Made by a program: the position numbers and the translations under genes. This document shows, piece by piece, positions 44,345 to 55,101 of a stretch of DNA of 64,000 nucleotides. The stretch comes from Cyanobium sp. FGCU6 (GTDB taxonomy: Bacteria; Cyanobacteriota; Cyanobacteriia; PCC-6307; Cyanobiaceae), in contig JANWUR010000005.1 in NCBI GenBank assembly GCA_024958655.1, positions 131,798-195,797 of the forward strand, given 5' to 3'. Under the pieces are notes generated by a model that saw only the letters and a program-made list of their open reading frames with translations, was not told where the DNA came from and made no database searches. The first letter of the stretch is position 1. Each line of letters starts with the position of its first letter.

Positions 44345-47300
44345 ATGGCGATGACCCCCGAAGCCAAAAGGGCGCTCTCCAGCACGATCCGCGGGCTGCG
44401 GCAGCGTTTGCTGGAGGATCTGCGGCTTGCGACGGAGTCGGCCTATCGCCTCTCGGTGCGGGCGCAGGACGCCGGCCTCGATGAAGCCGCCAGGACCAAG
44501 CGCCAGCGCCTGGACAGCTGGCTGGATGAACAGCTCAGGGCCCAGGCGGCCGGGGGGCGGAGCCGGCAGCGGGACGACTTCCTGCGTGAGGCCGAACAGC
44601 AGGCGGCCTACACGCTGCTGAACCGGCTGGTGATCCTGCGCCTGATGGAGGAACCTGGCCCTTCCGGCCAACCGCTGCGCAAGCCAGCCCTGATCAAGGG
44701 TGGCTGGGGCAGCACGGCTTATCAGGACTTCCGGGATCTGGCACGGGGTGTCGTGCGCGATGACCACACCGAGGGCTATGGCTTCCTGCTGCAGTTCGTG
44801 TTTGAGGAGCTGGCGGAAGACCTGCCGGGCCTGTTTGGCTCAGCCGGGATAGGTGATCTGATCCCGATTCCTCCGGCGACGCTTCGCCATGCGGTGGAAG
44901 AACTGAACAAGGAGGAGCTGGACACCTGCTGGATCGACGACATGACGCTCGGTTGGGTGTACCAATACTGGAACGATCCAGAGCGAGAACGGCTCGACAC
45001 CAAGATCAACGACGGCGGCAAGATCGAGCCGCACGAGATCGCCAGCAAAACCCAGATGTTCACCGAGCGCTACATGGTGGACTGGATGCTGCAGAACAGC
45101 CTGGGCCTGATGTGGTTCACCCTCTGCAAGAAGAACGGCTGGACACCAGAGGTGCAGACGAATGGCACGTTGCAGCGGCTTGAGGAGCGACGCGTTGCGT
45201 GGCGTGCCAAGCGGGCTGCGGGTGAGGTGAGCCTCACAGAACTGATGCCGCTGGAGACGGAAGATGAACGGCGTTGGGCCTACTTCCTGCCAGGGCAGGA
45301 GATCCCCGATGAAGCGGTGGAGCTTGCCCCTGATTCCGTGCGTGAGTGGAAGATTCTCGATCCAGCTGTGGGCTCAGGCCACTTCTTGGTGGTTGCGCTG
45401 GGACTGCTGTTGGCTCTGTTCCAGGAGGAAGCCAGGCATCGCGGGTTGCAAGACACCGCTGAATGGAGCGACCGGGCGATCGTGGAGCACCTACTGGCTC
45501 ACACGCTGAATGGAATCGACATTGATCCACGTGCTGTTCAGATCGCCGCGGCATCGCTCTGGCTGAAAGGCAAGGCGCTCTGCCCAGAGATTGAGCCAGA
45601 ACAGCTGAATCTGGTGGCTCCCAATCTGAGGCTTGCCGACCTTCCTGATGACGATCCCGCCCTGGTTGAACTTCGATCGGATATTGAAGCTGAGACGGGG
45701 ATTGCTGGAGAGTTCTCCATCCAGGTCCTGCAGGCTCTCAAGGGAGCCGATCACCTCGGCAGCCTGCTGAGAATCGATCAAGCGGTGGACGCCGCTATCG
45801 AACAGCAGGAGCGACGCATCAAGGTGCTGCGTGCCAAGGCGCTGCAGGTTCAAGCAGACCTCTTTGGTGGCACCCCACCGGTTCAGGAAGAGATGGATTT
45901 CTCTGCGGCCGAAGCCCGTGCAAATCTTCAGGACTTGCTAGAGCAATTTCTTTCGCGCCACTCCACTGGAAATGATCTCGGCCTGCGAATCAATGGGCGT
46001 CAGCTGGCGATTGGCGTTCGCTTCTCGAGGATGCTAAGAGAGGCCTCTTATGATCTTGTGATCGCCAATCCGCCTTATCAGGGAACTGGCAAGATGGATC
46101 TCGCTGGCTACATTGAAAGTCAGTATCCATTTGGTAAGGCGGACCTGTTCGCGGCGTTCCTGCTTCGTGGCCTTGAGCTGGCTCGGCCTGGAGGGTACTC
46201 CACCATGATTACAATGAGGAACTGGATGTTTATTAAGCAATACTCTGAAATAAGAGAGCTTCTTCTTGTTGAAAGCGACCTGCTTTTTATTGCTGACTTG
46301 TCTTGGGGGGCCTTTCGGGAAATGAAGGACAATCCCGTGGCCATATCAACCTTCTGCAAGAGAAAGACGCATTCTCATTGTATCGCAATATCTCCATCCG
46401 AGCCAACTTTGCGATCGAGAACGATAGAAGACTTTCAGGCCAAGTCGACTGGCCTTCTATGCCACGAGTCCGTTGTTAAATTTAATCCACTGAGACTAAA
46501 GAGCATTCCTGAATGGCCCCTCGTCTACTGGTGGAGCGACAAACTTATTGACATCTTCAGTAAGCATGAGCTCATCGAAAAAGCAGGTGAGGTGAGGCAG
46601 GGTCTGACTACCAGCAACAATGATCGATTCCTCCGCATGCCATGGGAGGTGACTGGGGTTGACCTCAAGAATGGACGCGATGATGCCCCAAGCAATACTT
46701 GGGTCCCATACATAAAGGGGTCCCGAGGATCGGAGTGGATTGAGCCCTTATGCTATGTGCTTGGCTGGGGAGCAAAAGGACTTGCGGTCAAGGTGCTTAA
46801 TGAATTCATTTATGGAAGTCACTCTAGATCCGTAAGGAGCGAGGATCTGTATTTTGAGAAAGGTGTTGCTTGCACAACAGCAGGATCATCATTCGGTGGC
46901 AGAAAGCATCGATACAGGAGCATCTGCGATGCCAAGGGGAGAAGCATCTACGGCCTGCAATGCGATAATACAACTTGCTTAATCAATAGCTCCTTCGTGA
47001 GGAATATTGTTCAAAGCCTCAATCCGACTATTGATTTTTCTGTTGGCGATATTAATCGTATCCCAGTTTTGCCAATAAGAGGAGCAAGCTCTATATTTGC
47101 AATTCTGGACAAGTCTTTTGATTCTCATGAGTCCCATCGCGAGCCATCTATTGAGTTTAAGAAGCCCGGGCCTTCCCCCTGGCGCTATGGCCAAGAATGG
47201 GCTCAGCAAGCCGTTGACCGTCCAGAAGTAGCCCCTCTCCCCGAATACATCGAAGTACTCGACCCCGAGCCCCCCACGGATCACCTGAGCTTTGCCCTCG

Positions 47301-48592
47301 GCGTCGCTCTGGGCCGCTTCGCCCCCGTCGATGACCACGGCCAGCCCACAACGAGCAATCAACCCGGCATCCTCGATCCAGCTACTGCTGATCTCTCCCA
47401 TGCCCTCCCGGCAGGAATTCTGTGTCTCGATGGCTCGTTAGAGGAGAACGATCACCGCGACGATCTCGGTCAACCTGCAGCAACACCCCTGCATCAGGCC
47501 TGGTCACGCCATGGCTCAGCCATTGCCCCAAACCGGACCCTGCGCGATTGGCTGCGGCTGGACTTCTTCAAGGATGTGCACAAGGGCATGTATGAGAACC
47601 GCCCGATCCACTGGCCGCTGAGCTCTTCCGGCAAAACCTTTGTGGCATGGGTCAACATCCATCGCATGAATGACAGGACTCTCAAGGAGCTCTTGGCCGA
47701 ACACCTGATTCCAGCCCGAGCCCGCATCGATGGCGAGCTGGATGACCTGCGCCAGGTGCGCGATTCCGACGACCGCAAGGCCGCACGGGAAGCCGACAGC
47801 CGCATCGGCAAGCTCAGCCGCTGGCGGGAGGAGCTCCAGGAGTTCATCTCCGCCGTGGAGCACTGCGCTGACCACGGGGCACCTCCCACCGATGGCCGCT
47901 GCCCTGCAAGGGAGCAGGACGCCGTGTATGCCCCCGATCTGGATGACGGCGTGATGATCAACTCCGCGGCACTCTGGCCCTTGCTGGAGCCGCAGTGGAA
48001 GGATCCCAAGAAATGGTGGAAGGAACTCGCCAGCGCCCAAGGGAAGAAGGACTACGACTGGGCCCACCTGGCGATGCGCTACTGGCCGACGCGCGTGGAT
48101 CAGAAGTGCCAGAAGGATCCCTCCCTGGCGGTGGCCCATGGCTGCTTCTGGCGCTACCACCCCGAACGGGCCTGGGCCTGGGAACTCCGCCTGCAGCAAG
48201 AGATCGGCCCCGGCTTCCGCATCGAGGAAGCCCCCTACCGCCCCGGTGGCCGCAACCTCGGCGACCAGGGCGACGCGCCGCATCGGCAGGCCTGGCTGTC
48301 AGACCACCCCGTTGAAGCCCTCGCCGCCGTCGAGAAGGAAGCCATCCGCCGCATGGGTCGCGGTGACAACCGCCAGGTGGTCAGCGAGATGCGCATCCTG
48401 GAAGCCGGTCTCTGGTCGGTCATCCCTGAGAAGGTCGCTGCCATGGAGCAACGCCTCAGCGACCGCCAGGGCCAGCTGTTCAGCCTGCGGGCTCCCGATG
48501 AGGCCGAGGGCCGAGCCGGCACCGAGGGTGAGCAGTCCGTGCAGGTGGGGTTGGCCCTCGCCCTGGGTGGCGCAGAGGGGGCGGGTGGATGA
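44345..48592 (+). CDS. pglX: BREX DNA adenine methyltransferase PglX
   Basis: The protein has 1415 aa. I chose the ATG at 44345, which has GAGGA 8 nt upstream; a GTG at 44330 overlapping the brxC stop is possible. Motif I is LDPAVGSGHFLV near residue 338, and the catalytic N6-adenine motif is NPPY near residue 574. PglX methylates a short non-palindromic site on host DNA to mark self. The region of residues about 585-930 (nt 46100-47150), where target recognition is expected, is clearly more AT-rich than the flanks, so this part seems to have been exchanged. The reading frame is intact. Confidence 0.93.
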   Translation: MAMTPEAKRALSSTIRGLRQRLLEDLRLATESAYRLSVRAQDAGLDEAARTKRQRLDSWLDEQLRAQAAGGRSRQRDDFLREAEQQAAYTLLNRLVILRLMEEPGPSGQPLRKPALIKGGWGSTAYQDFRDLARGVVRDDHTEGYGFLLQFVFEELAEDLPGLFGSAGIGDLIPIPPATLRHAVEELNKEELDTCWIDDMTLGWVYQYWNDPERERLDTKINDGGKIEPHEIASKTQMFTERYMVDWMLQNSLGLMWFTLCKKNGWTPEVQTNGTLQRLEERRVAWRAKRAAGEVSLTELMPLETEDERRWAYFLPGQEIPDEAVELAPDSVREWKILDPAVGSGHFLVVALGLLLALFQEEARHRGLQDTAEWSDRAIVEHLLAHTLNGIDIDPRAVQIAAASLWLKGKALCPEIEPEQLNLVAPNLRLADLPDDDPALVELRSDIEAETGIAGEFSIQVLQALKGADHLGSLLRIDQAVDAAIEQQERRIKVLRAKALQVQADLFGGTPPVQEEMDFSAAEARANLQDLLEQFLSRHSTGNDLGLRINGRQLAIGVRFSRMLREASYDLVIANPPYQGTGKMDLAGYIESQYPFGKADLFAAFLLRGLELARPGGYSTMITMRNWMFIKQYSEIRELLLVESDLLFIADLSWGAFREMKDNPVAISTFCKRKTHSHCIAISPSEPTLRSRTIEDFQAKSTGLLCHESVVKFNPLRLKSIPEWPLVYWWSDKLIDIFSKHELIEKAGEVRQGLTTSNNDRFLRMPWEVTGVDLKNGRDDAPSNTWVPYIKGSRGSEWIEPLCYVLGWGAKGLAVKVLNEFIYGSHSRSVRSEDLYFEKGVACTTAGSSFGGRKHRYRSICDAKGRSIYGLQCDNTTCLINSSFVRNIVQSLNPTIDFSVGDINRIPVLPIRGASSIFAILDKSFDSHESHREPSIEFKKPGPSPWRYGQEWAQQAVDRPEVAPLPEYIEVLDPEPPTDHLSFALGVALGRFAPVDDHGQPTTSNQPGILDPATADLSHALPAGILCLDGSLEENDHRDDLGQPAATPLHQAWSRHGSAIAPNRTLRDWLRLDFFKDVHKGMYENRPIHWPLSSSGKTFVAWVNIHRMNDRTLKELLAEHLIPARARIDGELDDLRQVRDSDDRKAAREADSRIGKLSRWREELQEFISAVEHCADHGAPPTDGRCPAREQDAVYAPDLDDGVMINSAALWPLLEPQWKDPKKWWKELASAQGKKDYDWAHLAMRYWPTRVDQKCQKDPSLAVAHGCFWRYHPERAWAWELRLQQEIGPGFRIEEAPYRPGGRNLGDQGDAPHRQAWLSDHPVEALAAVEKEAIRRMGRGDNRQVVSEMRILEAGLWSVIPEKVAAMEQRLSDRQGQLFSLRAPDEAEGRAGTEGEQSVQVGLALALGGAEGAGG

Positions 48593-48627
48593 CTCATAGC
48601 GCCCCCCATGGCCGGTTAAAAGGGCTC

Positions 48628-48648
48628 TTGCGCAGGTTTTCTGCGCAA
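48628..48648 (+). promoter_or_regulatory. Perfect hairpin between pglX and rloA
   Basis: TTGCGCAG (48628-48635), GTTTT loop, CTGCGCAA (48641-48648): an 8-bp perfect stem in the only gap of about 100 bp inside the core BREX operon. No U-tract follows. It could be an attenuating terminator, an operator for rloAB, or a cassette boundary. Confidence 0.45.
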
Positions 48649-48693
48649 AGCGGCCTTGAGCTGGCAGACTGCCCCCATTGGAGGGTCGGATAG

Positions 48694-49995
48694 ATGCTTG
48701 TTGAATTCCGCGTTGAGAACCACCGCTCCATTCGCGAGGAGCAGGCGTTCAGCATGGAGGCCGGCCGGGTCGACAGAGCCGAAGACGACAGGCCCCGGGA
48801 TGTGACCGGGTCAGCGACACCGTTGCTACCACTTGCTGCTTTTTATGGGGCAAACGCCAGTGGCAAAAGCAACATCCTCGACGCGATCCACTTTGTTCGC
48901 CTAGCGGTGCTCCACTCCCACCGCAACTGGGATCCTGCAGGCGGGGTGCCCCGCAATCCTTTCGCCTGGGACGGCTGGCCTGAGCAGCCATCTCTCTTTG
49001 AGTTGACGATCATCACAAATGGAATCCGATCTCAGTTTGGCTTCGTTATTGATGATGCTCAGATTCTTGAAGAGTGGCTATATGCATGGCCGAAGGGCAG
49101 AAGGCAGATCTGGTATGAACGTGAATGGGACGATGGCCAATATCGCTACCATTATGGAGATCATTTCAAGGGTGAGCGGAAGGTCGTAGAAGAGGTCACG
49201 CGTCCCAATGCGCTCTTTCTTTCTGCTGCTGCTCAACACGGGATTCAGCAAATCACGCCCATCTATGAATGGTTTTGGGACTTGCGGACTATTAATCTTC
49301 AGCGGCAGCGTCATGCCTTTCATCACCACACTGCAGACACATGGCTATCTGCCGCGCTGGCGCGAACGGATGCCGCCTCAAATGACCAAGATGAAGAGCA
49401 TGCCAAGCGGCTCCAGACCTTTCTTGACCTGATCAGAGCTGCCGATGTTGGAATTACAGACATCAAGAAAGATCCTGTCACTCCCGGAAGCTACCTATTC
49501 CGCCATAGGCATCCAGCTTCTGAGCGATGGCTGACGTTCGATGAGGAGTCTGATGGAACTAAAAATCTGATCTGGCGTAGCCAGCCGCTGCTCGACGCTC
49601 TCTGGAGTGGCGGTCTGGTCATCGTTGATGAACTGGAGCGGAGCCTGCATCCCTTGCTTGCCCAGCGAATTGTTGATCTCTTTCAGAGCCAGGAATCAAA
49701 TCCCAACAATTCACAAATCATTTTCACAACACACGATACGAATCTGCTTGCGGGCATGGCAGGTGCTCCCTCGCTGAGGCGAGATCAGGTGTGGCTTACA
49801 GAAAAAAGTAGGGATGATGCTACTCACCTACTTCCACTCTCCAGTTACAAGCCTCGAAAAGCTGAAAATCTGGAGCGGGGTTATCTGATGGGGAGATATG
49901 GCGGAATTCCTATCACTACATCAATGCGTGGGGCCGCACTTTTCGGCAAGTCAGGACTGACACGTGAGCCCGAGGAGAGTGGCTATGCCCAGTAG
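48694..49995 (+). CDS. rloA: AAA15/21 ATPase RloA-like
   Basis: The protein has 433 aa. MLVEFRVENHRSIREEQAFS is the typical start of AAA_15 ATPases. Walker A is GANASGKSNILD near residue 52, and Walker B is LVIVDELERSLHP near residue 309, followed by IIFTTHDTNLL. Together with the next gene it makes the RloA-RloB pair, related to AbiL abortive-infection systems. AT-richer than the BREX genes around it, it seems inserted. Its stop overlaps rloB by 11 nt. Confidence 0.87.
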   Translation: MLVEFRVENHRSIREEQAFSMEAGRVDRAEDDRPRDVTGSATPLLPLAAFYGANASGKSNILDAIHFVRLAVLHSHRNWDPAGGVPRNPFAWDGWPEQPSLFELTIITNGIRSQFGFVIDDAQILEEWLYAWPKGRRQIWYEREWDDGQYRYHYGDHFKGERKVVEEVTRPNALFLSAAAQHGIQQITPIYEWFWDLRTINLQRQRHAFHHHTADTWLSAALARTDAASNDQDEEHAKRLQTFLDLIRAADVGITDIKKDPVTPGSYLFRHRHPASERWLTFDEESDGTKNLIWRSQPLLDALWSGGLVIVDELERSLHPLLAQRIVDLFQSQESNPNNSQIIFTTHDTNLLAGMAGAPSLRRDQVWLTEKSRDDATHLLPLSSYKPRKAENLERGYLMGRYGGIPITTSMRGAALFGKSGLTREPEESGYAQ

Positions 49996-50650
49996 TCGGC
50001 GAAGACGACATCGTCATAATCCGCCAGCAAAAGCCAGCATCAAGCCAAATAAGACGATTCTAATTGTCTCAGAGGGACCTGTTACTGAGCGACAATACGT
50101 TGAAGGTCTCGGACAGCTCATCGGCAACACTGGCATCAGGGTTGTTTTTTCAGGCAAGCATGGAGTCCCCCGTACAATTGTCGATGCGGCCAAGGAAGAG
50201 TGCCTAGAGCTGCGTGCCGTCCACCGCGAAGAGTATAATGAGGTATGGTGTCTCTTCGATAGAGACAAGCATCCGCGCTTTGAAGAATCTATTCAGATTG
50301 CACTGGCCAGAGGCTATCGCCTAGCGGTTTCAAATCCCTGCATTGAGCTTTGGCTGTGGCTTCATCATCGACCATCTCCCGGCGCCCAGACACATACTCA
50401 CATGCAAGATTTGCTGAAAGACCAACTGGATGCCGAATACGACAAACATATTCGAGGAGATTTTTACTTCCCCAAGCTAATGGCCGCAGTGGCCGCTGCC
50501 TTCCGCCTCGACAAGCAAGCGATCGAGGATGGTGAGCCACCTTTCGGCAACCCATCAACCAACATGTACAAATTGGTTCTTTCCATAGCGAGTAAGGCTG
50601 ATGATGAAGGTTTTATCGATGGCTGGGGATGGCTCGCGAGGTATCAGTGA
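49985..50650 (+). CDS. rloB: RloB-like TOPRIM-type protein
   Basis: The protein has 221 aa from the ATG at 49985; an upstream in-frame start at 49964 lies further inside rloA. ILIVSEGPVTERQYVEGL contains the TOPRIM-like glutamate, and VWCLFDRDKHPRFEE the D-x-D motif, followed by VSNPCIELWLWLHH, all typical of RloB. It is presumed to be the nuclease or toxin half of the RloAB pair. Its stop overlaps the GTG of pglZ. The N-terminus is very Arg/His-rich. Confidence 0.88.
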   Translation: MPSSRRRRHRHNPPAKASIKPNKTILIVSEGPVTERQYVEGLGQLIGNTGIRVVFSGKHGVPRTIVDAAKEECLELRAVHREEYNEVWCLFDRDKHPRFEESIQIALARGYRLAVSNPCIELWLWLHHRPSPGAQTHTHMQDLLKDQLDAEYDKHIRGDFYFPKLMAAVAAAFRLDKQAIEDGEPPFGNPSTNMYKLVLSIASKADDEGFIDGWGWLARYQ

Positions 50651-53600
50651 GCAATCTCGGCCCGATCTCCACAGCCCTTGAGGCCGAGCTGCGCCAGTGG
50701 GTGCAGCAGAACGGCATCGTGATCTGGCTGGATCGCGATGGCCACTACAGCCCGCTGGTGGATCAGCTCCAGGCCCTGCGCGCCGAAGGCGCTCTGCCCT
50801 ATGCCGTGCATGGCTTTCGGGGGAGTCATCTGGCGCTGATGCTTGATCTCGACGCCGTCGCCGCCGGCTCTGATCCACCGCGGTTGCTGATTCACCTCCC
50901 TGGCTTCACGGAAGACACCGTGACCCAGACCCCCGTGCTCGGGCTCTACCGCAGCGGTACACGCTTCCGGAAGGCGCTCGGCACCCTGATTCGCGAGGCG
51001 GCCGCCGGCCAGGTGCCCACCGAAGCGATCGAGGCCTTCGTGGCCACCGAGCCCGAAACGCTGGCCATGGCCGATTCCTGGCTGCAGGCCCAGCTCCAGG
51101 CTGACGGCGGCGGTCTCTACGAACAGGTCCGCTCCACCCCCGTGGTGGACGTTGTGGAGCAGCTGCTCAGCGATGGGCCGCTCTGCCGGCAGCTCACCTC
51201 AGCCGATGCCCGCGATCAGTTCCTGCGGGCCATGGAGGCTGTCATCGCTCTGCCGCCCACCTGGGAGCAGCAGGTCATGAACCGGCCCCAGGACCAGTCG
51301 CCCAGCCTGGAATTCTCCACTGATGATCTCGGCGACGCGATCGCCAATGTCATCAACGCGGTGATGCCCACCGCCATGGCCAAAGACAGGAACAACCCCG
51401 TGAACTGGGAATCGGGCCGCCCCGCCACCCGGCAGCAACGGGATGACCTGGCCTTCATCCTCACCAGCTGGGCGCTGGTGGTCGAATACGTCCACGACCT
51501 CAAGCGTGCCCCGAAGGGAGCTGCAGCAGAAGCCGCCAAGGCCGTTCCGGCGCGCTTGGTGAGCACCTGCCGCGAGCTGGCCAGCCATCTGCGCGCGCGC
51601 CACACCGCCTTCTATCAGCGCACCGCCGATGAAGCCGAGCTGCTGCTGAGCGAGGAACGGCAGCTGGCCAAGGCGGAAGACCTGGGCCGGATCGACACCT
51701 TCCGCTTCGAGGAGAGCACGGTTCTGGGGGCTGCTCTCGATGCCCTGCAGCAGCGCCAGTTCCGCAGCGCCGCCCAGTGGGCCGCCCAGCGCCTGAGCAG
51801 CGATGGCAAGCAGCAGAGCGATTCTTTCTGGCTGCAGCAGGATCCCGCCCGCCACGAAACCTGGCAGCTGATCGCCGCCGCCGCCCGCCTCGGTGAGGCC
51901 ATCCACCACGCCGGCGATCTGCCCCGCAACCTGCCGTCGTTGCAGCAGGCAGTCGATCGCTACGTAGAGCGCGGTGCCGCCGTGGATCAGGCCCACCGGC
52001 TGCTGGAGCAGCGCCGCCTCACCGCTCTTGCTCCTCAGATCCCGGCCTTCGAGCGGCTGCTGGTGGAACTCGATGGTCTGCGCCAGCTCTGGCGCCAGTG
52101 GGCCGATCGCTGGGCGGCGGCCTTCAACGCGCTCTGCAAGGAGCACGGCTTTCTGCCCGAACCCGGCCTGCAGCAGCGGCAGCTCTTCCACGAGGAGGTG
52201 GAGCCGTTGTTGCGCCAGGCCCAGAACCGCGAGAGCCAGCGCTGCGCCGTGTTTCTGGTGGATGCGCTCCGCTACGAGATGGCGATCGAGCTGTTCCAGC
52301 AGTTGCAGGACACGCCCGCATCAACCGCGCAGCTCAAGGCTCGCCTGGCGGAGCTGCCCACCGTCACCGAGGTGGGCATGAACGTGCTGGCGCCGGTCGT
52401 GACTCAGGGTCGCCTCAGCCCCAGCCTCACTTCCAGCGATGGCGGCTCCATCCAGGGATTCCGTGCCGGGGAGTTTCTGGTCAACAACCCCGACACCCGG
52501 AGGCGTGCGATGGAGGCCTGCGCACCGGGTGGGAAGGCCCAGAAGATCAGCCTTGCAGAGCTCATCAGCCTCACAGCTGACAAGCTCAGAAACACAGTAA
52601 ATCAGGCTCGTCTCCTGATGGTCTACAACAAAGAAATAGATGGTGCCGGTGAAGCTGGCGTGGGCCTCGACGTTTTCGCTCGTGTCCTTCGCGATCTTCG
52701 CTCTGCGTGGCAACGCCTGCGCAAGGCTGGCGTTCGCAATTTTGTGATCACCTCCGATCATGGCTTCCTGTTGCTTGAGGGGCTGCCTCCAGCGGTGCGC
52801 TCCCACGGCACCAAGACCACACCCAGCCGCCGGCACGTCATACGCCCCCATGCCGCCAATCACGACGGCGAAGTGCGCGTGGCCCTGACCGATCTCGGCT
52901 ATCAGGGTGTGGAGGGCCAGCTGATGATGCCGGAGGACACCGCCGTGTTCGACATCGGCAAGCACAACATGCGCTTCGTGCATGGCGGCAACAGCCTGCA
53001 GGAGCGGCTGATTCCGGTGCTGACGATTCAGCACCGTGAGAAGCCTGGTGGATCAGCCCAGACCTACCGAATTGAGGCCCAACAGCGCCCTGGTGTGGGC
53101 GACTACCTCTGTCTGGACATTCAGGTGAGCACTGTGGATCAGCTGGCGTTGGCGTTCAGCGGCCCAAGCCGGATCGAGTTGGCTCTCAGGTGCCCGGACG
53201 ATCCCGATCTGCAGGTCGAGTTGACCCAGCCTCGTGGTGGGGCCTCGCTCAATGGCGACCTGATCCAGGCCCCGGTGGGTGAATCCTTCGAGCTGTTCTT
53301 CCGCCTCCGCGGCAGCAGCCAGGAGAAAGTGCGGGTGGAGGTGTTTCACCCCAGTGGCACCGATCAGGTGGCTCCCTGCATCCCGGACGCCCGCTTCCTG
53401 GTGAGTGCCATCTCCACCGCTCCGCAGCGTCCATCTGAAGTGGCGACGCCGGATCCACAGCCTGCGCCAGCCTCCAGCCCCGACAGCCCAATGCCGCAGT
53501 GGCTGCAGGACCTCTCCGAGGACGGCAAGATCCGTCAGCTGTTTGCCCACCTGGCGGACCACGGCGCGATCACTGAGCCGGAGGTGGCTGCCATGCTGGG

Positions 53601-53720
53601 CTCCCCCCGGGCCGCCCGGCGCTTTGCCCTCCAGGTCGATGAGCTGGCCAGCCGGGCGCCGTTCTCCGTCCGCATCGTCGTGGTGGGTGAGGTGAAGCGC
53701 TACGTGAAGGAGCAGAGCTG

Positions 53721-53721
<1 letters not shown>
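50647..53721 (+). CDS. pglZ: BREX protein PglZ (type 6)
   Basis: The protein has 1024 aa from the GTG at 50647, with GAGG 5 nt upstream and the rloB stop overlapping; an ATG at 50629 is an alternative. The alkaline-phosphatase-like core shows VFLVDALRYEMA near residue 536 and FVITSDHGFLLLEG near residue 700. A C-terminal beta domain and a helical end follow. It is only distantly like the other pglZ in this window. PglZ is essential for BREX. Stop and brxD start share one base. Confidence 0.92.
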
Positions 53722-55070
<1,349 letters not shown>

Positions 55071-55101
55071 GCACCGTTCGCCTGCTCCCTAGAGGCTTGG
55101 C

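Noticed and set aside
46525..47150. PglX AT-rich block as an inserted separate gene
   Set aside because: The PglX frame is continuous across it and no second start or stop is present; better explained as domain exchange.
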